This document shows, piece by piece, positions 45,886 through 55,002 of a DNA stretch of 64,000 bases (its first letter is position 1; every line of letters starts with the position of its first letter). Origin of the DNA: Palsa-506 sp963709075 (GTDB lineage Bacteria; Actinomycetota; Actinomycetes; Streptosporangiales; Streptosporangiaceae); contig CAVPUY010000002.1 of assembly GCA_963709075.1 (NCBI GenBank), positions 310,001 to 374,000 of the forward strand. Reading direction: 5' to 3'. The position numbers and the translations under genes were made by a program. The notes beneath the pieces were generated by a model, which saw nothing but the letters and a program-made list of their open reading frames with translations, searched no databases and was not told the origin of the DNA.

Positions 45886-47841
45886 ATGGACTCCGATCTC
45901 GCCTACCGCCCCGAAGATCTGCTCCGCTTCGTCGACTGCCTCGGCGGCGTGCTCGTCCCCGGCACCGACGCCGTCGTCTACGTCGCTAACACCCTCGATG
46001 GCAGCACCGCCAGCGACGCCGGCGCGCTGTGGCTCGTTGAGGCGGGGCAGCATCGCCGCCTCGTGCCCTCCGACGCCCGCCAGGCACAGCCGGCCATTTC
46101 GCCAGATGGGTCGCTGGTGGCGTTCCTCCAGCAGACGGGAACGGCACACGACGACCCCTGGCAGCTGGCCGTCTGCGCGCGATCCGGGGGCGAGGCGACG
46201 GTATTGACCAAGTTCGCCCGTGGGACGGGGCAGGCCGGCCCAGCGTGGTCGCCCGATGGTACGCAGATCGCCGTTGACGCCGCTGACATCCCACGGCGCG
46301 ACCCGAGAAAGGCATACCGCATCACCCGGCTCAACTGGCGGCTCGATGGCGTGGGGCTGATCGACGACGCCCGGGGTGACGTGTGGGTCGTGCCCGCGGC
46401 TGGAGGGGAGCCGAGACGTCTCACCGCCGACGACGGGGTGATCTCGTTCCTCGAATGGGCACCCGGCGGCGCGTCGATCCTTTATGGCACCTTCGGGGCC
46501 GGCGATGACGCCGACTACGCGATCCGGGCCGTTGACGTCTCCTCCGGCGACTGTCGCACGATCACCTGCGGACCGCTGCTGGGTGACGCGTCGGCCGCCG
46601 CCGCCTGGATCGCCGACGGCAAGGTCGTCTACTCCTCCCCGTGGAAGTTCAACAAGCGGATCGAACTTGTCGTCTGTGATCCGCGCGACGGGACTCACGA
46701 GACCCGGATGCCTGACCCGGACGGCCAGCTGTTCGCGGATATGGTGGCGGGCTTCGACTCTCGAGCCATCACTCCCCGGATACTGGTCGATGCCGCTGGC
46801 GAGTGGGCGTACGTCTACGTCCAGCAGGGCGGGGCGCTTCGCACCACCCGGGTCGCCCTGGCCGGCCAGGTGAGGGCCGAGCCGCTGACTGATGTCAGCC
46901 AGTCGGTCGTCCCGGTGGATATCGACGGATCCCGCCTCCTCGCCATCCGGACCTCCCACACCCGGCCCGCCGACCTGGTCGTTGTCGACACGAAGACCGG
47001 GCAGCTTCAGGCGGTCACGGCGCTCAACGGCACCTGGCTGACCGACCTGCCCTTCGACGTCCGTCACCTCACCTATCCGACCACCGACGGCCACGCGGAG
47101 ATCGAAGGCTGGTACCTGGCGCCGCGCGACGGCACCGGGCCGTACCCCACGGTGCTGCACATCCACGGGGGCCCATTCGCCGTCCATGGCGAGATCTTCA
47201 ACGTCGACAACCTGTTGCTGGCCGCGGCCGGCTACGGCGTCCTGATGGTCAACTTCCGCGGCAGCTCCGGCTACGGCGACGCCCACGCGGAAATGCTCAT
47301 CGGCGACTGGGGCCGCTACGACCTCGCCGATGTGCTCCAAGCGGTCGATGTGGCCGTCGGGCAAGGCCTGGCGGACAGCACCCGGGTCGCCTCCTTCGGG
47401 CTCTCCAGCGGCGGCTACCTAACCTCTTGGCTGCTCACCCACAGCGACCGATTCCGGGCCGGCATCTCCGAGTGCCTCGTGTCGGACTGGACCGGCATGC
47501 TCGGCGCCGACAGTCCCGCGCTGGTCGCCGGCAGCATGGACAGCAGCCCGGGCCACGGCCCGGATTCCATGGCGCCGTACCTGAGGATGTCGCCTGCCAC
47601 CTACGCTGCGCGCTGCTCAGCGCCGCTGCTGCTCCTGGAGCACGAGGATGACCTGCGGTGCCCGATCTCCCAGGGCGACGTACTCTACAACGAGCTGAAG
47701 CTGGCGGGGAAGGTCACCGAGATGTTCCGCCTCCCGGGCGTCTCACACGACCCGTTCGGCGCCGACCTCGCTTTGCGTGTCCAACGTGCCGAGGCGATCC
47801 TCGACTGGATGGACCGTTGGCTGAAGCCGACCGATGTCTGA
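45886..47841 (+). CDS. S9 family prolyl oligopeptidase-type peptidase
   Basis: 651 residues. The N-terminal ~390 form a TolB/WD40-like propeller (AISPDGSLVAFLQQ, AWSPDGTQIAVDA). The C-terminal alpha/beta hydrolase has HIHGGPFAVHGE, NFRGSSGYGDAH and the nucleophile Ser at about residue 507 in FGLSSGGYLTSW. The Asp is in LLEHEDDLRCPI and the His in LPGVSHDPFG. This is the acylaminoacyl-peptidase/DPP type, which trims short peptides in the cytoplasm. No signal peptide is seen. ATG 45886 follows a GGCGGAAAG site. It sits just after the remnant of a peptide-binding protein. Confidence 0.9.
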   Translation: MDSDLAYRPEDLLRFVDCLGGVLVPGTDAVVYVANTLDGSTASDAGALWLVEAGQHRRLVPSDARQAQPAISPDGSLVAFLQQTGTAHDDPWQLAVCARSGGEATVLTKFARGTGQAGPAWSPDGTQIAVDAADIPRRDPRKAYRITRLNWRLDGVGLIDDARGDVWVVPAAGGEPRRLTADDGVISFLEWAPGGASILYGTFGAGDDADYAIRAVDVSSGDCRTITCGPLLGDASAAAAWIADGKVVYSSPWKFNKRIELVVCDPRDGTHETRMPDPDGQLFADMVAGFDSRAITPRILVDAAGEWAYVYVQQGGALRTTRVALAGQVRAEPLTDVSQSVVPVDIDGSRLLAIRTSHTRPADLVVVDTKTGQLQAVTALNGTWLTDLPFDVRHLTYPTTDGHAEIEGWYLAPRDGTGPYPTVLHIHGGPFAVHGEIFNVDNLLLAAAGYGVLMVNFRGSSGYGDAHAEMLIGDWGRYDLADVLQAVDVAVGQGLADSTRVASFGLSSGGYLTSWLLTHSDRFRAGISECLVSDWTGMLGADSPALVAGSMDSSPGHGPDSMAPYLRMSPATYAARCSAPLLLLEHEDDLRCPISQGDVLYNELKLAGKVTEMFRLPGVSHDPFGADLALRVQRAEAILDWMDRWLKPTDV

Positions 47842-47992
47842 ATGGCGCTCTTGCCGATGGGTGCTCCACCAGGAGCGCAGCGTGTTGACCGCGAACGCGG
47901 CCCGCATCAGCCTGACCATAAGCCCGCCGAGGCCGGAAGCTAAGTTATTTTGCCACGGCCGCTTAATAGGTAGCCGGCAGGCTAACTGCAAG

Positions 47993-48697
47993 TCAGCTGC
48001 CTGGTGAGACAGGTACTCGCGGCGGCAACGGATCGGATTGGGCCGCAGCCTTACTGGCTATCACGCCGAAGTAATCACTGCCCTTATGGCGCGGGTTATC
48101 TTTTCCCCAGTGCCGCACCCGGGACTGGGGAATCATCTTGGGAATATGCTTGGAACAATGAATGTAGGCCTCGGTAACATGCACGAGGACCCACTGCACT
48201 GGCCGGCAGGCTGGACCAGACTCCGGAATATCAACATCAAATTCTTGCATGCGTACCGGAGTGACAATGCTAGCGTCACCGTTTACGTGCAGGCCGACGA
48301 GATCATGCGTGAAGTCTGCGAGGAAGATGCCGACGTGCGGGTTCTCCACTATGTTGCCGAGACTGGCCAGCACGCCGTTGCCCCGGTATTCAGGGTAGGC
48401 GATAGTGCGGTCGTCCAGGACCCTGATGAAGCCTGCAGGACCAGCGCGGAAGCTGCTGTCGCACTCACCTGAACCGTCGCTCGTGGCGATGAACGCCATT
48501 TCCATGCGCTGGATGAATTGCTGCATGACCGGGGTGAGCTGACCGGTGACCTGGTTGCCGTAGAACTGCTCGGCCCGGTGCGTAGTGCCGTATCTTTCCT
48601 GCAGAATGCGTTCACCAGCGGAACCCGGCCGTTGCCGGTACCCGTTGCGCTTCCGCGTCGGCATGAAAATCCGGGCCGCCTTATCTAGCACTGTCAT
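47993..48697 (-). CDS. pyridoxamine 5'-phosphate oxidase family FMN protein
   Basis: 234 residues. The split-barrel FMN fold is seen from FIQRMEMAFIATSDGSGECD through SFRAGPAGFIRVLDDRTIAY, GNGVLASLGNIVENPHVGIF and DLVGLHVNGDASIV. The C-terminus VQWVLVHVTEAYIHCSKHIP is typical of the PPOX clade that reduces or binds flavin/F420-type cofactors. Substrate unknown. GGGAGG eight bases before ATG 48697 supports the start. The 150 bp between it and the peptidase holds nothing certain. Confidence 0.87.
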   Translation of the reverse strand: MTVLDKAARIFMPTRKRNGYRQRPGSAGERILQERYGTTHRAEQFYGNQVTGQLTPVMQQFIQRMEMAFIATSDGSGECDSSFRAGPAGFIRVLDDRTIAYPEYRGNGVLASLGNIVENPHVGIFLADFTHDLVGLHVNGDASIVTPVRMQEFDVDIPESGPACRPVQWVLVHVTEAYIHCSKHIPKMIPQSRVRHWGKDNPRHKGSDYFGVIASKAAAQSDPLPPRVPVSPGS

Positions 48698-49073
48698 TGC
48701 CGTCCCTCCCGATCATGATTATTTCCTTGCAGGAAGCACGCCCAGGTCCGCTGCGGACCAGCTGCGCCGAATGCCCGGTGGGCCGCACAGCCGCATGACA
48801 TGGCGCCCTCCGGTAGCTGGCCGGCGACTTGCCTGACCGGAACCGCAACACAAGCGTGCGCGGCAACCCATACATCCGTGTTGCACAAGCCTTGACGCCT
48901 GCCTTGCACCCCCGGTCACGGACTGGCGTCTGTCCGGGCCGGCCGTCTAGTCGGAGCTGCTGCGATACCTTGGGCACATCGCATCGACGTGGTCCGCGGC
49001 CGGCGCCGAGGGTGGTGCAGGGCCATCAGGAACGATGCGAGCTGGTGGCGTCGTTTCCGGCAGGAGCGGGCGG
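48698..49073 (+). other. intergenic region without recognisable gene
   Basis: About 375 bp between the divergent PPOX and amidase genes; both promoters should lie here. Frames on both strands lack motifs and are arginine/proline-rich shadows. Confidence 0.4.
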
Positions 49074-50582
49074 ATGCTGGATACAGCGCCAGGGGAGCAG
49101 CCGGTGAGTGACCTGTGCATGCAGAATGCCATCGACCTTGCCGGGATGCTGCGCCGTCGCGATGTGTCGGCCCGTGAGGTCATAGCGGCTCATATCGAGC
49201 GGATCGAGGCATTCGATCCTGCCATCAACGCGATCGTCACCCGCACCTTCGATTCGGCGCTGGCCAGCGCCTTTGCCGCTGATGAGGCGCTGGCCCGTGG
49301 CGAGCCGCCGGGCCTGCTGCACGGCTTGCCTGTCGCGCACAAGGATCTCGCCGACACGGCAGGGGTGCGGACCACCTATGGGTCACCGCTCTTCGCCGCG
49401 CACGTGCCTGACCGCGATGCGCTCGTGGTCGCGCGGATGGCGCAAGCGGGCGCAATCAGCCTGGGCAAGACGAACACGCCCGAGTTCGGCGCGGGCTCGC
49501 ATACCGTCAATCCGGTCTTCGGGGCTACCCGCAATCCTTACCACCTCGGCCGCAGCGCTGGCGGCAGCAGCGGCGGCGCGGCGGCGGCACTGGCCGCGCG
49601 GCTGATCTGCCTGGCGGACGGCAGCGACCTGGGCGGGTCATTGCGGAATCCCGCCAGCTTCTGCAATGTCGTCGGGCTCCGGCCGGCTCCGGGCCGGGTT
49701 CCTGGCTGGCCGCTGGCCGATGTCACCGACCAGCTTGGCGTTTCCGGGCCCATGGCGCGCACCGTCGCCGACGCCGCGCTGCTGCTGGCAGTCCTGGCCG
49801 GCGCTGACCCGCGGGTTCCGCTGGCGCTGGACCAGCCGCCGCCCGCTGTGACCGGCCCGGCGCAGGTTCATGCGCTGCTTTCCCGGGATCTGCGTGACAT
49901 CCGGGTTGGCTGGAGCACCGATCTCGGCCTGCCCGTGGAACCGGAAGTGCTCGAGGTGCTGGCCCCGGCCCGGCAGGTCCTGGCCGGGCTGGCCGGGGTG
50001 GTCACCGATGCGACGCCCGACTTCTCCGGTGCGGACGAGGCGTTCCGCACGTTCCGAGCCTTCAGGTTCGCGACCTTCCACGGCCAGCTGCTGCGCGAGC
50101 ATCCGGACCTGGTCGGCGCCAACGTGCGGTGGAACATCGAGCGCGGTCTTGACCTCACGGTGGCTGAGCTGAGCCGGGCCACCATGCTGCGCGCCGCGCT
50201 GGCCGAGCGGATCAGCGAGTTCTTCGCCGGGGTAGACGTGCTGGCCTGCCCGGTCAGCCAGGTAGCGCCGTTTGACGTGACCCTGGACTGGGTGCACGAG
50301 ATCAACGGCCGGCCACAGCAGACCTACCTCGACTGGATGGCGTCCTCGTATCTGATCTCCGTGACCGGCCTGCCAGCCATCAGCGTGCCAGCCGGCTTCA
50401 CGCCGGGCGGCCTGCCTGTCGGCCTGCAGCTAGTCGGCAAGCGCCGCGGCGACTGGGACCTGCTTGCCGTGGCGCATGCATTCGAGGCCGCAACCGGCCA
50501 CGCGGCCACCACCCCGGACTCGGCACCCGCTCTCTCATCTGCCGCCTGCTACCCGCCTGGCGCTGCGACAGCGGGCGGATGA
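49074..50582 (+). CDS. amidase (amidase signature family)
   Basis: 502 residues. The Ser-cisSer-Lys triad is visible: Lys in LHGLPVAHKDLADTAG, the cis-Ser in the glycine/serine-rich GRSAGGSSGGAAAALAA, and the nucleophile Ser in LADGSDLGGSLRNPA. The C-terminus contains PAISVPAGFTPGGLPVGLQL. It hydrolyses amides; GatA is unlikely because GatB/GatC are absent. Either ATG 49074 (AGGAG seven bases before) or GTG 49104 (AGGGGAG six bases before) could be the start. The proline/alanine-rich end is not conserved. Confidence 0.91.
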   Translation: MLDTAPGEQPVSDLCMQNAIDLAGMLRRRDVSAREVIAAHIERIEAFDPAINAIVTRTFDSALASAFAADEALARGEPPGLLHGLPVAHKDLADTAGVRTTYGSPLFAAHVPDRDALVVARMAQAGAISLGKTNTPEFGAGSHTVNPVFGATRNPYHLGRSAGGSSGGAAAALAARLICLADGSDLGGSLRNPASFCNVVGLRPAPGRVPGWPLADVTDQLGVSGPMARTVADAALLLAVLAGADPRVPLALDQPPPAVTGPAQVHALLSRDLRDIRVGWSTDLGLPVEPEVLEVLAPARQVLAGLAGVVTDATPDFSGADEAFRTFRAFRFATFHGQLLREHPDLVGANVRWNIERGLDLTVAELSRATMLRAALAERISEFFAGVDVLACPVSQVAPFDVTLDWVHEINGRPQQTYLDWMASSYLISVTGLPAISVPAGFTPGGLPVGLQLVGKRRGDWDLLAVAHAFEAATGHAATTPDSAPALSSAACYPPGAATAGG

Positions 50583-50772
50583 TGAGCATCCGAGCGAAAG
50601 CAAGATCGTCGCGCGGATGCGCGCTGGCGGCATGACCTCCGCACGCCCGGGCAACGCTCCTGGCGCCGTTTCTTTCAGGTTGCCGGGATGACCGTGTCGG
50701 TGTCGCCGCACAGCAGCTGCCTGGGGACCTGGCCGAAGGCGTACTGGGCCGGCGCGGCTCCCCGGGACGAGC

Positions 50773-51522
50773 GTGAACGTCCAGATCACATCGAAACGGT
50801 CGCCTGGCCACCTCTGCCGGCTGACCGTGCCCGCAATGGCCGGCCGCGACGAGGCGATCGCCAAGGCCGTGGATCGTCTGATATGTCCGGTGCAGCAGAG
50901 AATGTGCGTCGTGATTGCCCTGATCGTCGACGCCGAACGGCGCAGCTGGTGCGGGCGGCGCTCACCGCCCGCGGCGGACCGGGTTGCGGCGTTCGGCATC
51001 CGGCTGGCGGCGGTGAACGAGCGGAACCGGGACGCTGCGGATCTGGCGGCAGCCGAGTCGGCCCGGATGCTCGCGGACCTCAACGAGGCCGCGGTCCGCG
51101 CCGTCAGCGAGCTCACTGCCCGTGTCGGCGCGCAGGTTGATGCGGTTCTCTCGGGGCAGCTGCGGTCAGCGCCGCCGGCCCAGATCGAGCGGGACGGCCG
51201 CGCGCGGCTGGCGGGACTTGCGGTGGATGCGGCCGAATCCTGGCGGCGCGAGCAAGCCGGCTGGCTGGAGGACGGCCTGGGTCACCTGGACCAGCGGCTC
51301 ACCGAGAGCCTGCAGGCCGAACTGGACGCGGTACGCGGTGCCGCCGCTGAGCAACTCGGGCTCGACCTGACCGTGCCGGGGCCGGGTGAGCGGCTCACGT
51401 CGGATGAGGCGGGCAACGGGGGCGTATCAGCAGTGCCCGATGAGCGGCAGTTCGCTGCCGCATCAGCTCAGCCGGCTAGCCTGGCTCGGCTCGAAGGTGC
51501 GATCGGCGGGGTGAGGTTATGA
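50773..51522 (+). CDS. coiled-coil protein, dynamin-stalk-like
   Basis: 249 residues from a GTG at 50773; the first ~60 look unlike coding sequence, so the real start may be later. Residues ~70-215 are strongly helical (NRDAADLAAAESARMLADLN, WLEDGLGHLDQRLTESLQAE) and end LGLDLTVPGPGERLT. This recalls the helical stalk of actinobacterial dynamin-like GTPases, but no P-loop or GTPase domain is present. The gene overlaps the next by four bases (ATGA), so the two are coupled. Function unknown. Confidence 0.5.
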   Translation: MNVQITSKRSPGHLCRLTVPAMAGRDEAIAKAVDRLICPVQQRMCVVIALIVDAERRSWCGRRSPPAADRVAAFGIRLAAVNERNRDAADLAAAESARMLADLNEAAVRAVSELTARVGAQVDAVLSGQLRSAPPAQIERDGRARLAGLAVDAAESWRREQAGWLEDGLGHLDQRLTESLQAELDAVRGAAAEQLGLDLTVPGPGERLTSDEAGNGGVSAVPDERQFAAASAQPASLARLEGAIGGVRL

Positions 51523-52358
51523 CGGACATGGCGTTCTCGGCCGGCGCGCTCGGCGCTAACCGGGCCGGACGGCTCGGCCCGGACCAGCTACGCGACCTGC
51601 AAGCCGGTGTCCGGCATCGACGCAGAGGCCTGTTCGGGCACCTCCTGCACAGTGGCGACGCGTTCGCTCAGGACGTGGCCAGCGGTCAGGTCGCTTCGGC
51701 CGAAGGGGCGATCACGAAGAAGATCTGGCACCCTTTCGGCGGAGGCGAAAGCGTGGCGCCACCGTCTTATCAGATCTGGGTGGCCAGCCGGCAGGAAGGC
51801 AATCAGCAGTTCAAGTCAGGCAAGGAGTTCTACGACTCCGCGCCCGATGACGGATTCGTCCGGCTCTTCTACCTGCCGCAGAGCAAGTGGGCGGTCAACT
51901 TCGAGTGGCTGCCGGACGCGCCGCCGCAGGACCGCGGGCTCCGTCAAAGCGCGGAACGGACGCTGCTCGACTGGCGTACCGCTCGCAAGGCCCGCGATGT
52001 GGTGGGCGAAGCGGAGGCGCGCGCCGGGATGGCGTCGATCAGCCAGGAGGTCGCGAGCTACCTGCCCGAAAATGAACCCCCCGCGCATGAGCAGCTGGCA
52101 CCGGGCCGGCTGCGCGAGGCAGTCATCGGAGACTGGGAGAGCCCGTTTCTGAGCATCAGCGTCCGCGCCGACGGCACGCTCACCGCCACGATGGGCGCTG
52201 GCGCTGCGCAGGCGGGCCGTTGGTCAGTGGATGCCGCCGGGCGGGTGGTCACCGGTGTCATGGGCGCTTCGATGGCCATCGAAGCGTCGATAGCAGGCGA
52301 CGTATTGACGCTCGTCATCGATGGCCAGCCGCTGAACCTCCGGCGCTCGCCAGCCTGA
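51519..52358 (+). CDS. uncharacterised two-part soluble protein
   Basis: 279 residues, no membrane helix or signal. Residues 1-140 have GALGANRAGRLGPDQLRDLQ, then SAEGAITKKIW and GFVRLFYLPQSKWAVNFEWL, a mixed alpha/beta part I cannot name. Residues ~200-279 are a small beta domain (WESPFLSISVRADGTLTATM, AGRWSVDAAGRVVTGVMG, ASIAGDVLTLVIDGQPLNLR) that looks like a lipocalin-like or META-type barrel. It is translationally coupled to the coiled-coil protein before it, so they probably act together. Confidence 0.55.
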   Translation: MTDMAFSAGALGANRAGRLGPDQLRDLQAGVRHRRRGLFGHLLHSGDAFAQDVASGQVASAEGAITKKIWHPFGGGESVAPPSYQIWVASRQEGNQQFKSGKEFYDSAPDDGFVRLFYLPQSKWAVNFEWLPDAPPQDRGLRQSAERTLLDWRTARKARDVVGEAEARAGMASISQEVASYLPENEPPAHEQLAPGRLREAVIGDWESPFLSISVRADGTLTATMGAGAAQAGRWSVDAAGRVVTGVMGASMAIEASIAGDVLTLVIDGQPLNLRRSPA

Positions 52359-52451
52359 CCCTTGGCCCGGGCAGTCGGTCAGCCGGATCATAAGCGCCTG
52401 GACATGCCGCGGTGCGGTAGCTGTTCATGGAGTTCTCGTTTCCTTGTGCGG

Positions 52452-52946
52452 TCAATCGGCCGCGCGGGCTCGCTGCCAGGCGGGACTGTCAAGGAAGTGG
52501 GTGTCGAAGCGGTCCTGCAGTTCGAGCAGTGCCGCGGCCGGCTCGCTGCCCTCGCGGCGGCGGACCACGTGCCGGAAGTAGTCGAATCGTTCAATGCCGG
52601 GAGTGGCGATGACCAGCGCCTCGGCGGTCGAGCCGCGATGTGCGGCGAACGCGTGCGCCGAGCCGGGAGGGACGACAAGCAGATCGCCGGTTCGCGCGGT
52701 GACCACGTTGTCGTCGACCAGCACATCGAACGCACCGTCGAGGATGTAGAACAGCTCGGAGGAATTGTCGTGCCGGTGCGGCACCGCGCCATCGGCGCCG
52801 CGACCGAGCACGACGCGGTGGCTGGTCAGCGCGCCTGCGGTGGCGCTGCTATCGGCCAGCAGCACGTGCCCGATGAGGTCGAGATGTTCGGCCTCATCGG
52901 CGCGCACGAGCACGGGCGGGTACGGGACGGTGCGGGTCGAGGACAT
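52452..52946 (-). CDS. cupin domain protein
   Basis: 164 residues. Cupin motif 1 is PHRHDNSSELFYILDGAFDV (metal-binding H-x-H and E), and motif 2 is GDLLVVPPGSAHAFAAHRGS (final His). It is therefore a one-domain metal-binding cupin, enzyme or sensor. ATG 52946 is chosen because AGGAG lies nine bases upstream; the longer frame runs through the divergent promoter into the LysR gene. It is divergent from the LysR gene, the usual target arrangement. Confidence 0.87.
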   Translation of the reverse strand: MSSTRTVPYPPVLVRADEAEHLDLIGHVLLADSSATAGALTSHRVVLGRGADGAVPHRHDNSSELFYILDGAFDVLVDDNVVTARTGDLLVVPPGSAHAFAAHRGSTAEALVIATPGIERFDYFRHVVRRREGSEPAAALLELQDRFDTHFLDSPAWQRARAAD

Positions 52947-53013
52947 AGGTTCAGGCTCCTTTGACGCATTGCGGGTGGTGTCCTTCAGCATCGGCGAAAC
53001 CCGAGCATCGGTC

Positions 53014-53041
53014 CAATGCTTTGATTCGCTGATCAGCATTG
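53014..53041. promoter_or_regulatory. probable LysR operator
   Basis: CAATGCT at 53014-53020 and its exact reverse complement AGCATTG at 53035-53041 are separated by 14 bases. It lies in the cupin/LysR intergenic region and overlaps the -35 of the LysR promoter, as expected for a site giving negative autoregulation and control of the divergent cupin gene. Confidence 0.65.
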
Positions 53042-53048
53042 CTATAAT
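53021..53048 (+). promoter_or_regulatory. sigma-70-type promoter, leaderless LysR start
   Basis: TTGATT (53021-53026) and a perfect TATAAT (53043-53048) are 16 bases apart. Transcription should begin about seven bases later, at the A of the LysR ATG (53055), and there is no ribosome site. This predicts a leaderless mRNA. Confidence 0.6.
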
Positions 53049-53054
53049 CGATTG

Positions 53055-54008
53055 ATGGAGCTCCGGCAGCTGGCCCACTTCGTCGCTGTTGCCGAGGAGC
53101 TGCACTTCACCCGCGCCGCCACCCGGGTGCACGTCGTCCAGTCCAGCCTGAGCGCGTCCATCCACACGCTCGAGCGTGAGCTGGGCGTCGCGTTGTTCGT
53201 GCGCGACAGCCGGCACGTGATGCTTACTCAGGCTGGCCGCGCGCTGCTGCCGGCGGCACGCCGCGCGCTCACCGCAGCCGACGAGGGCCGCGATGCGGTA
53301 GCCGGTGTCCGTGGCGTCCTGCAAGGCCAACTGCACGTCGGAGCGATCCAGACGCTCGGGGTGATCGACCTACCGGCCTTGCTTAGCCGCCTCCGGTGCG
53401 CCCACCCCGGCGTCACCATCCGGCTCAGCCACGACGCCGCCCCGGTACTCGCCCGCGCAGCCGCGGACGCCCAGCTGGACATCGCCCTCATCGACGGCCC
53501 CACCGACCCGGCCACGCTGACCCGCGTCGAGATCGGCCATGACGACCTGGTCCTCGCCGTGCCGCAGGGCGACCTGCTGGCCAAGCGGGCCAGCATCAGA
53601 CTTGACGATCCAGCTTTGCGCGAGCGCGACTTCGTCGACTACCGGGCCGACTCTGCGCTATACGCTCAGATCGACGTCGCCTGCGCCGCCGCAGGACTCG
53701 CCCGGCGGACCGTCTGCGAAGCGCAGAACATGCAGTACCTCGCCGAACTCGTCCAGCACGGGCTCGGTATCTCGGTTCTGCCCCCGATGAGCGTGCGCGC
53801 GGTCGCTGCGCAAGTCTCGACCATCCGCATCACGCCGCCGCTGCGCCGTGACGTCTGCGCGGTCGTCGCCGCCAGGCGCCCGCCCACCGGAGCCGCACAA
53901 GCCCTGCTCGACCTGCTCGTCGCCGACATCAGCAGTCGACGCGGTCAAGCCGCGAGCGAAACGGCCGTCAGGCAAGAAGCCCCCGCGCAATCCGAGCTGC
54001 AGCGATAA
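53055..54008 (+). CDS. LysR family transcriptional regulator
   Basis: 317 residues. The winged HTH is MELRQLAHFVAVAEELHFTR with AATRVHVVQSSLSASIHTLE, then the linker helix and a substrate-binding domain (LHVGAIQTLGVIDLPALLSR...). ATG 53055 gives the family start MELRQL. It presumably responds to a small ligand and controls the divergent cupin gene. It is tail-to-tail with the second LysR gene. Confidence 0.9.
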   Translation: MELRQLAHFVAVAEELHFTRAATRVHVVQSSLSASIHTLERELGVALFVRDSRHVMLTQAGRALLPAARRALTAADEGRDAVAGVRGVLQGQLHVGAIQTLGVIDLPALLSRLRCAHPGVTIRLSHDAAPVLARAAADAQLDIALIDGPTDPATLTRVEIGHDDLVLAVPQGDLLAKRASIRLDDPALRERDFVDYRADSALYAQIDVACAAAGLARRTVCEAQNMQYLAELVQHGLGISVLPPMSVRAVAAQVSTIRITPPLRRDVCAVVAARRPPTGAAQALLDLLVADISSRRGQAASETAVRQEAPAQSELQR

Positions 54009-54046
54009 CGCCGCCAGCCCGGGTTCACCGTGTCATTCGCCGGACC

Positions 54047-54940
54047 TCACCGACGAACGCTCACCTCATTCGCCGCGGTGATGAACGCCCGTGTGGCCGG
54101 GCTTACCGGGCCCTCGGTGCGCCAGGCGAGGGCGATCTGGCCGTGCAGCGCTGGTCGGGTGATCGCGATGGCGTGCACTTGTTCGTGGTGGGCGCGGGCA
54201 ACGGGCTGGGGCACGATGGCCACGCCGAGTCCGTGCGCGGCAAGCTGGGCGAGGACGACGGGGTCGCCGGCCTCGAAAGCTATCTGCGGGCGGAACCCCG
54301 CGGCGGCGCAGGCGTCCTCGAGGCAGCTTCGCAGTCCGGTCCCGCGGGGCAGGCTGATCAGGGCGCGGTCGGCGAGGCAGCTGAGCGTGATGGTGGTCTT
54401 CGCGGCGAGCGCGTCGGTGCGGGCGACGACCGCGACCAGCGGCTCGCTGGCGAGGATGCGGATGCCGATTCCCGGTGGCGGCGTGGCGGCGACGCCGATG
54501 AATGCGAGGTCGAGGCGCCCGGCTTGCAGCGCGGCGATGAGGTCGTCGGAGTTGGACACGGTGAGGCTGACCTGGACGCCCGGGTGCTCGTCGTGGTAGG
54601 CCGCGAGCAGCCTTGGGATATCGACGCTGCTTGAGGAGATCGAGGTGAGGGTACCGATGTTGAGGTGCCCGCGCAGCAGTCCGGTGAGCTGGTCGACGGC
54701 GAGCTGCACACCAGCGGCCGCGGCGAGCGCGGCCCGGGCGTAGGGCAGGGCGGCGGCGCCGGCCTCGGTCAGGCTCACCGTGCGCGCCGCCCGGTCGAGA
54801 AGGTCCTGGCCGAGTTCGCGTTCCAGGCGGCGGACCTGGGCGCTGACGCCGGGCTGCGTCACGTGCAGCATGGCGGCGGCCCGGGTGAAGTTCGCCTCAT
54901 CGGCCACGGCCACGAAGTACTCCAGCTGCCGAAGCTCCAT
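54047..54940 (-). CDS. LysR family transcriptional regulator
   Basis: 297 residues. The HTH is MELRQLEYFVAVADEANFTR with AAAMLHVTQPGVSAQVRRLE, followed by an effector domain (LNIGTLTSISSSSVDIPRLL, RALISLPRGTGLRSCLEDAC). It belongs to the CynR-like group with a Ser-rich ligand loop. It is divergent from the MFS exporter gene at 55003, its likely target; the AT-richer 70-bp gap (TAACTACTGATAATAGCTA) should hold the operator. Confidence 0.9.
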   Translation of the reverse strand: MELRQLEYFVAVADEANFTRAAAMLHVTQPGVSAQVRRLERELGQDLLDRAARTVSLTEAGAAALPYARAALAAAAGVQLAVDQLTGLLRGHLNIGTLTSISSSSVDIPRLLAAYHDEHPGVQVSLTVSNSDDLIAALQAGRLDLAFIGVAATPPPGIGIRILASEPLVAVVARTDALAAKTTITLSCLADRALISLPRGTGLRSCLEDACAAAGFRPQIAFEAGDPVVLAQLAAHGLGVAIVPQPVARAHHEQVHAIAITRPALHGQIALAWRTEGPVSPATRAFITAANEVSVRR

Positions 54941-55002
54941 AACTACTGATAATAGCTACGAGACAAACTAATTGTTGGACTTATGCCTGTGGCGGGCGCA
55001 CG

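Noticed and set aside
47842..47992. Possible transposase scrap between the peptidase and the PPOX gene
   Set aside because: The minus-strand frame (GGLMVRLMRAAFAVNTLRSW) is suggestive, but too short to assign.
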